From positions 331,995 through 395,994 of the forward strand of contig JAHLJZ010000018.1 in assembly GCA_025602915.1 (NCBI GenBank): DNA of 64,000 bases. The letters are read 5' to 3'. The translations under genes were made by a program, and so were the position numbers. Numbering within the stretch: the first letter of the stretch is position 1; every line of letters starts with the position of its first letter. The stretch is from Paraphysoderma sedebokerense. Its lineage: Eukaryota; Blastocladiomycota; Physodermatomycetes; Physodermatales; Physodermataceae. Shown in pieces: positions 19,156 through 30,671 of the stretch. The notes beneath the pieces are model-generated. The model ran no database searches. It worked only from the letters and a program-made list of their open reading frames with translations, and was not told the DNA's origin.

Positions 19156-19954
19156 ATGCCGACCAAAATTTCCCCATCTAAAGGCACTATGACGTTATTA
19201 GACATTGATGAAATTCTTTTGAAATGCAAACTTTCGGCAGTAGTTCATGTTTCCCACAGACCAGTTTACGTCGTCATTTTCCACCAACCTTCGTCTGTAA
19301 GGAAAGGGTCTTTTTTTAACGGTTGGGAACCAAGTCGTCTGGGACATTGGGGACTCCTTGTGAATGACATGTTGTACCATATGGTGTACAGAATGAATGA
19401 CGAGAGAGAAAGAGTCGGGGCAGAATTTCGGATCGAGAGTTGGGTTGATGAAGGTGAACAAGGCGATGCTCTTGTTAGGCAGATTGGGATCACTTCTTTG
19501 GGTTTGGGTGCAGTTATTGCCATTGGTAATTTCTATGACTTTAAACTCGTTGAATTGATGTTTAAAACAACATGTTATTCCAGGGACACAATTGACTGCT
19601 GCCTTTGGTTCACATTCGAACATTCAGCAAAACTCCAGCATTTTTGCCAAACTTTTAACTAAACTTGTATGTAACGTGGAGTATAATGAAGCGGATGCAG
19701 AAGAATTGAGTTCTCAGATCGATTCGGTGTGTATGTTTTCGTGGGACGTATTTTCTGTAATTGAAGCTAACGTTGTTTGAAATTGTTCACAGACACTGTT
19801 TGCTTTTCCAACGGTTGATGATCCATTCACAAAGAACTCTTTGAATAGCAGTTTTCAACAGAAAACGTCCGAAGGGAGCCATCTCGCTCAAGAAACGGAC
19901 AAATGGTCAGAATTTTCCCTGACCAATTGGTTCCGCAATTTATTACGTGGTTAA
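19156..19954 (+). CDS. Three-exon protein of unknown function with a GHWGLLV motif
   Basis: Exons 19156-19525, 19584-19726 and 19793-19954 join in phase to give 224 residues; the second intron has a GCTAAC branch site. The first exon encodes VYVVIFHQPSS and then LGHWGLLVNDMLYHMVYRM, a pattern (HW-strand-YH) seen in several papain-like or LRAT-like folds and in fungal DUF families where a small protein coats a ligand; this is only a resemblance. The middle is Ala-rich and helical, the C-terminus polar, ending WFRNLLRG. The gene has clean splice sites and no lesions, so it looks intact although it sits in the accessory island. Confidence 0.55.
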
Positions 19955-20711
19955 GATTGTAATGGAACGGGACGGGACCGAATATACAGCAGTATCTTGG
20001 TCAGATTACACCCCAATCGCATTTCACCCTTTTTTGTTCAAGGGAACATATTTTTGAACATTTCCCAAAGTGATTGCCAATACCAAGGTAATGGGGTTGT
20101 TATGTACAATTCTTGCAGGCCTCTCCAATGCTGAATAACTACCCTACCGTTGAACAAAACTTGTTTATAGATGCATCGTCATATTTTAATCCATCTTTTA
20201 CCTCAAACAACATTGGCGATGCTTATACAGACTATCGTTGACAATATATATGTAGTTCTATCGTATTTGTGTATTATTTAAGTATATTCAGCAATAACCG
20301 CTAGTACTATGATTTCATTAAATAGTATTATTATTAAAATAATTAAATCAGATTATTTCGGCTTATTCCAGATTATCTGAATTCGTGAAAATTCCCATCT
20401 AGATAATCCTGGATTATCCTTAGACAAATTTGTTGAAACCAAAGGTGCGCAATCATAGTAGGCGATTCTTGATCAATCGATTATTCGATCAAATTGCCGG
20501 GGGATTCATGTTTAGACGGCAAAAATATGTTACAGTAAAATATATACAGGAACTAAGTTTATAAAGACACGGACAGAACTTTTTTACATAATTACATATC
20601 ACATGGCTACTTTTATCGAGAGTATCACTGGTTATTCAGGATTTATTTTAGAATGTCTAATTGAAGGCGGGGCAGGTCTATTTTTAGATCTGTTAACTGT
20701 GAAAAGATCTA
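19955..20711. other. AT-rich intergenic sequence
   Basis: No gene seen. Contains a perfect inverted repeat gataatcc-t-ggattatc at 20402-20418 and a neighbouring cagattatctg. Confidence 0.5.
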
Positions 20712-20926
20712 TTATTCTTTAAACTTCAGTTTTGGCACATTGAGGACAATAAGGAATGCATACAAACCATGGATCTCGATTTTGACGGAATCTAAAGACT
20801 CATCTACATATGTATCGCCATTCTGTGGAGCTCTCGGGTTTCGATCCTCGGCAATATTTGAAGTTGACACAGATTAATGTCACCATCTTTAATTAATTTG
20901 ATAGTGCTCCATTGAAAATCTGCCAT
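20712..20926 (-). pseudogene. Small protein gene, probably frameshifted
   Basis: From ATG at 20926 the minus strand reads MADFQWSTIKLIKDGDIN and then runs to a stop near 20804. A second frame, open from about 20885, reads TYVDESLDSVKIEIHGLYAF and continues to TAA at 20712-20714. The two halves overlap and together look like one protein of about 70 residues with a one- or two-base indel near 20885. No family recognised. Confidence 0.3.
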
Positions 20927-21166
20927 GGTTCCTAAACTTAAATCAAGCAAGAGCGTCCGCAGTTCTGAGAGCGGAAACGAGAGCTGGTTTATTATGAGAA
21001 TACTATATGCGATCACGATGAATCAATCAGCCATACAAACAATTGATAAGGGTAGATTGTACGAATCACATAGTCCTGTTATAATTTTATCTTTATTTAG
21101 AATGCATATACTATGTTAGGTATTAAAATCGGATGATTGTTTTCCAATGTAAAATCAATAATATTA

Positions 21167-21347
21167 TTTCTGACACCAAGACATCAAGGATGAACAAAAC
21201 ATTGACTAAATTATGTGCATCTGAAATATTAAATAGTATTGACAAACCACATATTTATCTTGAAAACCATTCAATCTAATTTAACATAAACCCCGTCTCT
21301 CATTGGTATGACAGGTATCCCTAAAATAACTTAGAATTGTAGACTCT
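21167..21347. repeat. Dispersed repeat copy B (stomatin 3' flank)
   Basis: The downstream flank of stomatin, sharing blocks with 14434-14720; the similarity continues into the last stomatin exon. This is the likely source copy because it is attached to the intact gene. Confidence 0.55.
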
Positions 21348-23308
21348 TTAATCTAATTTTTCCATCACTCTGCTATTCACGACTTTCTGGATTGTCCCTG
21401 CTGTTGCAGATTCGCCGTCCACGGGAAGAAAAACGACCTTACAGTCGTGCGTTTTCGCCTATTGTCATACAGGAAGACGAGTTAGAGATTGTATTGAGGG
21501 TGCAAATGAAGGAGAAAGAAAACAAGTGGGGGGAAACTAGTGTTACCATTGTGGCGAGGACGTCCAGATATCGGATTTGCATGGCGGCGGGGGTATTCAA
21601 AATGTCTGATAGCAGCGAAAAGAGATAACAACAGTTAACCACGGTTTTAAGGGCCAAAAAAAATTGGATTTCCACCGTAATCTCGGATTTTCAGAATTTC
21701 GATCGAGATGATTCTCAACTACAGATTTAAAAGTAAATCGCAAATACAAACCGGAGGCTTCTCTCATCAATTTTGCAGCCGAAACTTCAGCTTCTGCCGC
21801 GATGACTTTAGATTCACCGACTCTTTTCTGTTTAGCAGCAGCAGCCAGGTTATCCAAAAGATCTTGAGAAAATTGAATATCTTTGATGAGAATCGCTTCA
21901 ATCTGTCCAGCAATTCGATGTCAAATGGAAATCAATCGTTGAATTGGGATATGACAATACGATAATATATTAGGGTTTTAAATCAGAAAAATTAATATAG
22001 AAGAAAATAGAAATACCCTTATGCCCCAGGTCCTAGCTGGTTCGGCAATAATTTCTGAAATTTCGTGTGAAATCGTTTCACGGTTTTCAATGACATCTTG
22101 AAGAAGTCGACCTCCAATAATTTGACGAAGGGTTGCTATGGTTTATATGATCCAGTTTAGTACAATGATGAGACACGTAAAGTCATGATATAGCCATTGA
22201 AGCTTACTTTGAGTACGTTCGATCAAGGCAGTACGGACATTGGAAACGAGGTAAGTTGCAGTGTAGGGCTCAACTATTGTGTATCAAACATATGTTAATT
22301 CAAGCATTGCACGAAGTGAAATCCAATGATGCAATTAACGCACTGATTTGCCTATTCAGAAAAGATAAATAAACCTGTCAGAAGGAAAGTCATCGTTGCA
22401 AGGTCATTGCTATTAAAAAAGTTTTGCATGACGCACCAGTAAACGACTGAATCGATATAAATCGCGACGTTGTCTTTTGTCAGGACGACTTGCTTTTTAA
22501 TATCTTCAACTTGAATCTTGACATCGACTGACGAAAGGGAAATGGCGAGTTGTTAATGGCTTAATGCTGATAAGGAGGGAGGAATTTGACGTTGACTGGT
22601 CAACGGAAAGAGTTTCTTACCAGTTCGGAGGGTTTCAGTCATGAGATTGATTTGATGCAGACCTATTCAAATAGCGATTTTGGGTAAGAGGTTTCGTCTG
22701 GGCAAAAGAGATTGTATTATGTTTACCTGGATCGACTAGCTTGTAACATTTCCCAAACTTGGCTATGAGACCGATGGAGCCCTGAGTGACAGTTCTGTAG
22801 GGGTTCGTACAACACTATTTTTGGAATTTGACAGGCAGAAAGTGGAGGTACGACAAAATTTTCAGTTTAGTCATTTAGTCAAAATTAAGTGACCTGATTG
22901 GCAACAAGGAAGAAATGTAAGGTTACTCACACAAATAGGAATGGATCCAAAGAAACCAAAGCAGTCGCCGATGGCGGTCATCATGCCTACATTGGTAGTA
23001 TAGAGTTAGAGGCAGCCGGTGGCAATGAAAGGTATTCATATGAATATTGATGAAAGTGGTAAGGGGGATTGTGACGGAGAAGAATCCGAAATGACAAAAA
23101 TGCAAAATCGTACTTTCGTAGATTCCATGATGTGGAATGGACACCTATACAAAAAGTGAATGTTGCATGGAAATGAGTATGGACATCGTCCTGTTGATAG
23201 ATATTTTGGATACATCAGAGTACATACAGGCAAAGTCTGGGCGAAGGAGGCCTGCAAGTTGGGTTTTCGTACAGCTTGGGGCTGTTCCATCAGCGGTCTG
23301 TTGTCCAT
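21348..23308 (-). CDS. Stomatin/SPFH (band 7) membrane-scaffold protein
   Basis: Stomatins form oligomeric membrane scaffolds, often mitochondrial or plasma-membrane. The core has nine in-phase exons: 22984-22931, 22814-22727, 22662-22621, 22527-22375, 22273-22208, 22135-22017, 21902-21752, 21605-21547 and 21458-21348 (280 residues). Hallmarks in order: GSIPICC-NPYRTVTQGSIGLIAKFGK (in two exons), LTKDNVAIYIDSVVYW, ALIERTQTTLRQIIGGR, ILIKDIQFSQDLL, AEAEVSAAKLM and TPAAMQIRYLD. A further upstream exon from ATG 23308 (MDNRPLMEQPQAVRKPNLQ then ASFAQTLP, with a GTATGT donor) matches the N-terminus of fungal stomatins; its junction to the core is not settled. Odd: exon 4 carries about 20 extra residues after VVYW, where the family runs directly to EPYTATYLV. 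Confidence 0.85.
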
Positions 23309-24006
23309 GTATGATTTGGAGGGATTAGAGGGTGCGGGGATGTCAGTTGGCAAGAGGTCTGTAGTAGTGGTAGCAGTGTGTGTAGTAAATAATACTACTG
23401 ATAATAAGAAGAGATGTGGAGTGGGGTGCGATTAACGTAGCTCAAGTGGTCAAGTGGGAGATATATCACTCGAGGACAACACTCTCAGCGCGGCACTGGG
23501 GATTGACTGTTAATGAAGGTGGACTCATTCTGCAGCTTGTATTCATGGATCATACACGACACCATTGGTTGCCATATAAATGGTGGCTTTATTACTGTGT
23601 GCTGCGGGGATATGGAATCGGGTTGCGGCAGAGACACTGTATATTAATATACAGCAGAGACTAAAGAGGGAATACCTGACGGACGCGTGAGTGAACGAGG
23701 ACAAACGACGCGTTCCTTTGAATGCTGTTCAGTTGTTGTCGCATATGCACACATCCGTCTCTGATATTTGCACAGAGTATTATGCTATATTATTATTGAG
23801 TAATATACAATCGCTGGCAGTAATACTCACTCCCTCGCAATCTCCCCCGCCAAACACTCCCCTCAATTCATGAACCATCTCCTCCTCTCGGCAATACTCC
23901 CCGCTGTCCTTGTCTCCTCCTTCAAATCCCTATCCGTAACTATCCTCATTCATCCTATTCTCCATGACTAGCTTAATAACCTACTCTTTACCAGAATTCT
24001 ATCAAC
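23309..24006. other. Intergenic between stomatin (-) and BUB2 (+)
   Basis: Shared divergent promoter region. Open frames exist on both strands but none shows protein character, splice sites and a start together. A CT-rich stretch (about 23830-24000) precedes the BUB2 start. Confidence 0.4.
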
Positions 24007-26865
24007 ATGCTCTCAAAGCAACCGAGACTGCCTGCCTCAAACCCAAAATTCCACTCCCAATCAGAATCATCGTCCCCTTCTCGAAGTACAATAACGAAAA
24101 GATACTCCCACCCTGCCCTCATAGCAGCACCGCAACGAAAATTTTCACTCCAACCATCTCCCTCACCTCAATCGACCTCTATCGCCCGACAACCGCTCCT
24201 CAATTCCGCTTCTCGACATTCGTCGTCGTCCTCATCTTCTCATAAATCCCCCGGCAAAAGTATATCCATGTCTTTAAATCAGAACTCTGCAAAAAGCTAC
24301 TCTCCCTCCACCACAACCAGCAACAAGACCTCGCCGTTGAATTATCGCTCCTCATCTATACCTGTCTCATTAAACAACTCTCCAACTCGTTTAAGAAACG
24401 TCACCAGTCCGAAAAAAGAGCTGCCCTCCACAAACCAAAGAAATTTCGGTAGCGTCAGTGTAGCTCGGTCCCAAGTCTCGGAATTTACAAATGTGGTAAA
24501 CAGAAATATATATACCCCCCAACATGCATCATCTATCGGCGGACATCGCCATATATCTATTTCTAACGGTCCCACAGAAAGGAGAAAGGTTTCCTACGGA
24601 CAGTATTCAGGACAGCAGAGTAGTACTCAGAGCAGGAACATTAGTTCTAGGCAACTCGTAGGTTCATTTTCATCGCCACAACAAAGACAGACACCCACCA
24701 GCATAATCCTCAAAACACACCTCCCCATCTCGAACCCTACCTCAAAATCAAATGCCAGTCTCAGTTTACATAAAACAAATGTCAACGTTATCCCAAACAC
24801 ATTACATATGCTCAACCAGCAAAAGAGTTCAATCCGGCCAGGGCGAGCACCATCTGAGCAGCTCTCTACATCTGTCACCTCCTCGCCGAAACCACCGTCG
24901 TCATTCATTCCCCTTACATCATACAGCAAGTACCGATATGTAAACCAGCGACCATCCCCTTCCCACTCAAAATCAACTTCCCCACCCCCTCAAACGTCCG
25001 CTTACTTTCCTTCATATAGCAGTACTAAATCCAAATTAAAACCAAAACTTGCTCTATCGATTGACCGACATTCCGCACCGTCATCCACTGCCACATCGTT
25101 GAATCCTTCAGCGTCACAGACGACAGCAAATTCGACAACAACTTCACCCAAATCGAGTCGAATAAAATCTGCATCTCCGTCAGTGTCATCGTCCCTACGA
25201 CAGCGGTTTGAGTCGATTCTGTCCACATCAAATTATTCGGAGCGTGAATTAAAAGATTCATTGACAAAATTACGGAAACTGATATTGACAGAAGGAATTC
25301 CAGATGATGATCAAGTATGATTTCTTTTTTCTAAAACTTGACAATGGAAATTTGAAAACTTAATGACGAACTTTGGTTCTCTTATCTCAAGGATGACATC
25401 CCCACCTCGACCGCTCTTCGCTGTCGTGTCTGGAAAGTACTTCTCGGAATACACCACATATCAACCAAAGAATACTTGAATCTCATATCCAAGGGAGAAT
25501 CGGAAGTTTACCAAAAGATTCGAAACGATACGTTTAGGACATTGGCGACGGACAAAAAATTCTTAAAAAATGTCAACGAGAGCATGTTAATCCGACTACT
25601 CAATAGTTTCGTGTGGGCTGCCAAAGGTTTGACTGATGTCTTCGTTTTCCCTTTTTCGCAGAATATTAATAGATATATCTTCGTTCAGAATTTCTTCCTC
25701 ATCCACCGACTTGTCTTCCTCCGCCCTCTCCGTCGTCTCCAGTAGCTCTGTCGTCTCCTTCCTCACCAAACCCATTTGCATTTAAATTTTCCTATGTCCA
25801 AGGCCAAAATGTGATTAGTGCACCATTTTTGTACGTCATGCCAGAAGTGGAGGCGTTTTATTCGTACTCTTCGTTCGTGTACAATCATTGTCCGCTATAT
25901 GTGCAGCCTGCTTTGGAAGGTGTACACTGCGGATTGAAGGTTTGTTATAGCCAGTTCTCTTTTGGCTCTACCTATTAAGCTGAAATACATGAAGTTTACT
26001 GACTTAATATCAATTTGCCTTGTTATGATAATGAAACTATCACAGCTGCTGGAGAAATGTTTGAAAGTTTTAGATCCAAAGCTATATTACTGTCTTAAAA
26101 AGAAAAACTTGTCCGCAGAGTTATATGCCTTTCCCTGTACGTCCTTCCGCTTCATTTATACCTATTCTTTCTTTTTTTAAGCAATGGATTACTGATAATT
26201 TATTTCCACTATAACAGCCGTTCTAACATTTTGCGCCTGTACACCTCCGCTCTCCGAAGTACTCAAATTATGGGACTTTTTAATATCCTATGGAATTCAT
26301 TTAAATGTATTATGCGTGATTGCCCAACTGTTACTTATAAGAGACGACATATTGAAGAGCGAGAGGTTGATATCATCTTCTTACTTTCTCTAATCAAGTT
26401 ACCACCCAATCTAACTCACCACAACGAAACCTCTCAACCTCCAAAAACAGGCCAATGAAACTCCTCCGAACGTTTCCTCCACTCAACGCTAAATCTACGA
26501 TCACTATCGCCGTTTCTCTGGTGAAACAACTTCCGAACGATTTATACGACCTCTTAGTTCGGCATCCTTGGGATCGTAAAGTCCTTGAAATAATGGGAGT
26601 CGGGAACCTCGGTAATAGCAGTACCACCAACGGAAACGGTAACGAGACCACCAACGGAAATCCCGTTCAAAAACAGAAAATAGAAGTTACTAAAGATCAG
26701 AATAAGACTACAAAATCTAGTGTACTTGGTACAATGAAAACACAGGGTCACGGTCACGGTACTATTCGAAATTCCGAGATTGGATTAGAATCAACCCCTT
26801 CCAAAGCCGAGATTAACGATTCGAGGGAAGATTTCATTCAAGTCGATGATGACGAAGAATGGTAG
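24007..26865 (+). CDS. BUB2: Bub2/Cdc16-type TBC-domain GTPase-activating protein with long Ser-rich N-terminus
   Basis: Bub2 is the GAP subunit that restrains mitotic exit or septation at the spindle pole. Six exons join in phase: 24007-25314, 25392-25626, 25743-25939, 26046-26136, 26218-26365 and 26451-26865, about 797 residues. Residues 1-400 are almost entirely Ser/Pro/Thr/Asn low complexity, unlike the short yeast N-terminus. The TBC domain follows: LRKLILTEGIP, RCRVWKVLLGI, KIRNDTFRTLATD (arginine finger), FSYVQGQN (glutamine finger), LEGVHCGLK, LSAELYAFPSVLTFCACTPPL, LWDFLISYGIHLNVL and, near the end, LPNDLYDLLVRHPW. The C-terminal 90 residues are polar, with an Asn/Gly-Asn repeat and an acidic end (VDDDEEW). 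The usual YVQGMN is YVQGQN here. Confidence 0.88.
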
Positions 26866-27306
26866 AGATTATATAGTTTTTGTTTAATATTATTACGATA
26901 ATTTAATTTCATGTACTTTATTGTAACCGCTGATTCCGGTTTGGGGAACAACAATAACAAATTAAATCAAGGGGAAAAAAATCATATAACAATAAAATGA
27001 ATGTCGTTCATTCAGAGATTCATTATAAAAAGTCCATCACCACGATCATCCTATCCCATTATTTATTCATTCATTAAATAAACCAATGTTCCCATCCATT
27101 TAATCCAACTCTCCTGTATTTTTCCTTACTATTAAGAAACCCAAACTTTTTCGAAACCCCACCCACCATGAAACTCACCCACCATGAAAAGAAAAAAAGC
27201 ACATACAACTCGATAAATATATTCTCATTTTTCCTTCATTATTACTTTCCGAAAGTTAAAAATAGGGCACCGAATGTAAACAGATCTTGGGTACACTTGT
27301 AAAAGG
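26866..27306. other. Convergent 3' intergenic region, AT-rich
   Basis: 3' flanks of BUB2 (+) and the guanylate kinase fusion (-). The block cccacccaccatgaaa/ctcacccaccatgaaaa is repeated at about 27158-27190. No gene seen. Confidence 0.5.
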
Positions 27307-29328
27307 TTACATAATAATACATGGTTTCTTCTTTTTACCTCCACTCTTTGAAGTACTTTCTTTATTTTCTTTTCCTTTATCTTCTGCTTTTTCTTTAGCC
27401 TGTTCTTTAGGTTGTTCCTGAGATTGTTCTGTAGGTTGTTCTTTCGGTGGTTCACTCGTCGCTGGTGGTGTTTGCTGCTGTTCTTGCTTTTGGGTTTCAG
27501 GTTCCTTTTCTTTCGCTTGCACCTTTTCTTCTACCTTTTCTTTAGATGGTTCTTTGAGGTCGTCACTTGTCACTTGCGGTTGTTGTTGCTCTTGCTTTTG
27601 AGGTTCCGTCGCTGGTGGTGTCTGTTGCTGTTCCTGCTTTTGAGTTTCAGGTTCCTTTTCTTTCGCTTGCACCTTTTCTTCTACTTTTTCTTTAGATGGT
27701 TCTTCGAGGTTGTCACCTGTCACCTGCGGTTGTTGCTGCTCTTGCTTTTGAGGTTCCGGTTCCTTTTGTTCTTTTTGTGTTTCAGTGATGGGTTGAACTG
27801 TTTCTTGTTTGGTTTCTTCAGGTTGCTGTTCTGGCTGCTTTGAAGGTTCAGTTTCGTTTTGTTTTTTACTTTTCGGTTCTTCTTGCTCGGTTGCTTTCGG
27901 TTGTTCAGTCGCTGGTGTCTCTTCAATTGTAGCTTTGCCTTCGGGCTTAGATTCGTTAAGGTCGGATGCACTTTTGGCTTCAACAGGTGCTTCTTCGTTT
28001 GCACCAGTAGCTTTTTCTTCTGATTTAGGTTCTTCGGTCGCCGTGGATGAGACAACCTCCGCTGGTTTAGATTCTTCCGTGACAGGCTCGGTTGTTTCTT
28101 GGGTAGTCGTTTTTTCTTCAATGTTTGGCTCAGTCGATTCAGCTTTTTCGGCGGATTTGTCTTCAGATGGGGCAGCATGTTGAGTGCCTGCAATGGAGGC
28201 AGCGAAATCTGTAGTTGCCGAGTCAAGTGTGACAGGGGGTTCAAGCACTAAATTTGCAGGCGGAGAAAATAGAGAGTGGAAAGAATGAAATATAAATGAG
28301 ATTAATTAGCAACTGAAAAGGAGAGTATCCAGATGGAGTGCAAGAGAACTATTTCAATTTATGAATTCTTAATTTCAGACAGCATCGATAAGCCACCTGT
28401 TGGTATGCAAAATGAAAACTAACCTTTATAGTGTTCCAGAATCCATCCTTTCAATTGCTGATAAGCCAATTCAACGTCATCATTCACAAGTATGTAGTCA
28501 TGATTCCCCGGAACTTCAGCGTACTCCATTTCAGCTTTAGCAGCTTCCAATCTGGCTTTCAACGCATCCTCAGTCTCAGTGTTTCTGCTTCTCAACCTTT
28601 GTTCTAAAGCTTCAAAACTAGGAGGTCGAATAAACAAAAATCTAGCGTGTAAATCCGTAGCTTTAACCGACTTGACACCTTGCATATCAATGTCTAGTAC
28701 ACAGATTTTCCCAGAGTCCATGACATCTCGAACTGCTTTAATGCTGGTACCGTAACGGTTTCCGCTGAATTGAGCATGTTCAATGAAAGCATTGGCAGAA
28801 ACGAGATTGAGGAATTCTTCTTCGTTCACATAATGATAATTGACTCCGTCGATTTCGCCGGGACGAGGTTTTCGTGTGGTATCTAGATTGATACATCAAG
28901 AAATAGACATCATAATAGATATATTTGCATGCCAAACCAAGACAAGACAACGGTTAGTGTGGTTCAGGTACTTTCTCCCGGTCATGAGAGAACGCAGATC
29001 GCTGGAAGTAACTGAATAATATAGTGAAGGAATTCAGATAACACAAAAAGAAAGAATAACATACGAGATACACTGAAACCAAATGTATTTGGGTATTGCT
29101 TGAATAATCTAGTTAGAAGGGTTGATTTTCCGGATCCCGAGGGTCCAGAGATAACTAGGGGTCGCTTATTCTCGACTGCATTCCAGTAAATTGATATGGT
29201 TCGGAAACATTCAACCAGATATTGTAAGCTTATGTCAGCGTAATAGAAATTTTAACACAAATTGCAAGTGCGAACATACCATGGCCGACTATCTCATTTG
29301 TTGAAGAATCTTGAGTTGTTCCGTTCAT
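27307..29328 (-). CDS. GUK1: Guanylate kinase with a long repetitive tail and C-terminal CaaX box
   Basis: Guanylate kinase phosphorylates GMP to GDP. Exons on the minus strand: 29328-29280, 29175-29065, 28882-28424 and 28247-27307, total about 519 residues in phase. Exons 1-3 give a complete kinase: [19 protein letters not shown] (P-loop), [63 protein letters not shown] and ILVNDD. Exon 4 adds about 313 residues rich in Glu, Lys, Gln, Pro and Thr, with a near-perfect repeat ([20 protein letters not shown] occurs twice), and ends [11 protein letters not shown]: a polybasic patch and a CaaX box. Exon 4 has no internal Met before the last residue, so it cannot be a separate gene. Without the last splice, translation would stop soon after HYKG, giving a normal 205-residue kinase, so alternative forms are possible. 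I infer membrane attachment by prenylation. Confidence 0.85.
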
Positions 29329-29847
29329 TTTTCTAGAATGGATGAGTGATGGAGACGGAGAGAAACAAGGGATACAGCTGCCGATGGAGCGAAAGGGAAT
29401 GTGCAAGAGCGGTGGGGAGGTAAAAGGAATGGAGATTGATGCAATTGGTTTTAAAAAACGTATCTTGATGGAAGACACAAGTAGCATCACAAGCGGAAAA
29501 AAAACTCATAATCTTTGGGCGATGAGTCTATTTCGTCTGATTGTTTACAACCAATACAATAGACGTCCGACATGCAACTTCCCTTAAAATCAAGAACTTG
29601 TAATGGACATCTTATCGTTATCTAGGACTTTTTTCTGGTCATTCTATCTGATTTGCACAAATTACGCTTTTGATTAATAAGTAATAACATATTCGGAGTG
29701 AAAGCAAGGATACGGCATAGTAAACTCTCAAAGAAAGGCATCAAATAAATTTATTATTGACAGTACAATATTTTGATATGAGTTTGTAATTTACATGGAT
29801 AAAATAAGTTTTGTTGGATTTTACTAATTTTAACTACAAGGCCCGAT
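29329..29847. other. Intergenic between guanylate kinase and HSP20
   Basis: Carries the guanylate kinase 5' flank and the heat-shock gene 3' end. Nothing else recognised. Confidence 0.4.
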
Positions 29848-30508
29848 TTACTGAATTTCAATCTTTTTGACGTCCTTAGCTTCTGCAACCTTTCCAAGTT
29901 TCAATGTCAAGACGCCGTTTTCATATTTGGCTTGAGTATTGCTTAAGTCAGCATTCTGTGGCACTTTTAAGGAACGTTGGACTTTGCCGAACGAACGTTC
30001 AATGACATGATGTGTTGCGTCTTTCTGTTCGAGAGTGTCGTTACGTTCGGCGGAAATCGTCAATACATCGTTTGTGAGTTGGACGTTAATGTCTTCCTTT
30101 TTGGTACCGGGCTATATTGAAAGTTTCAAATGAAAATAATTGTTAGTATAGTCTAGATATAGGAAGAGGATATATTCTCTTTGGACATACCAGTTCAGCG
30201 TGAATAATGTATTCTTCGGGAGTCTCACTCACATCCATTTTGAAGGAATTCAGTCCTCTAGCGAATCGAGGGTACATTAATCCTCGACTGGCAGAAGTCG
30301 GAGTAGCAACTTCTTTACCCGGTTCTTTTTGAACTCTATCAGTTGTACCGTTCGGTTCATTTTGAGGTTCATGTTCAAGGGTCAATCTAGCTTCCAGCGG
30401 TTCGAAAAAGGAGTTCATTCTCTGGGTCATGTAGCGATCCATCTCGTTGAAGTAGCGGTCAATTTCAAAGAATGGATCATTACCGAAGAGAGAAAATCGG
30501 CTGAACAT
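29848..30508 (-). CDS. Small heat-shock protein (HSP20/alpha-crystallin family)
   Basis: ATP-independent holdase chaperone. Two exons on the minus strand, 30508-30191 and 30111-29848, join in phase to 193 residues. The start MFSRFSLFGNDPFFEIDRYF is the typical aromatic N-terminal arm. The alpha-crystallin domain begins at FKMDVSETPEEYIIHAEL and continues after the intron with PGTKKEDINVQL, TISAERND, ERSFGKVQRSLKVP and the conserved ENGVLTLKLGK. The intron lies inside the domain, between strands. Upstream, a TATA box and heat-shock-element-like sites support stress induction. Confidence 0.92.
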
Positions 30509-30602
30509 TTTTGGCGACTTGTTTGTGTTAGACCGTGTTACAGATGTTTGAATGTAAACTGTAGTTTTACTCTTTGCTGAACTGCAGGGAGGCGAGCGTC
30601 TA

Positions 30603-30671
30603 CTTATATATTGCGAACGTTATCTAGCAAATTCTATGAAACATGAATTGAAAGTAATGTCTAGAAACTTC
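30603..30671 (-). promoter_or_regulatory. TATA box and heat-shock element upstream of HSP20
   Basis: On the minus strand TATATAAG (30610-30603) lies about 95 bases before the HSP20 ATG. Further upstream aGAAacTTCa (30664-30671) is a perfect inverted nGAAnnTTCn heat-shock unit; another TTCtatGAA lies at 30632-30640. Confidence 0.55.

Noticed and set aside
22923-23144. Minus-strand frame upstream of the stomatin core
   Set aside because: Out of frame with the stomatin exons and not protein-like; the real N-terminal exon is at 23308.
27412-28183. Plus-strand Leu/Phe- and Ser-rich open frames
   Set aside because: They are the complement of the Glu/Lys/Gln repeat in the guanylate kinase tail; compositional artefact.
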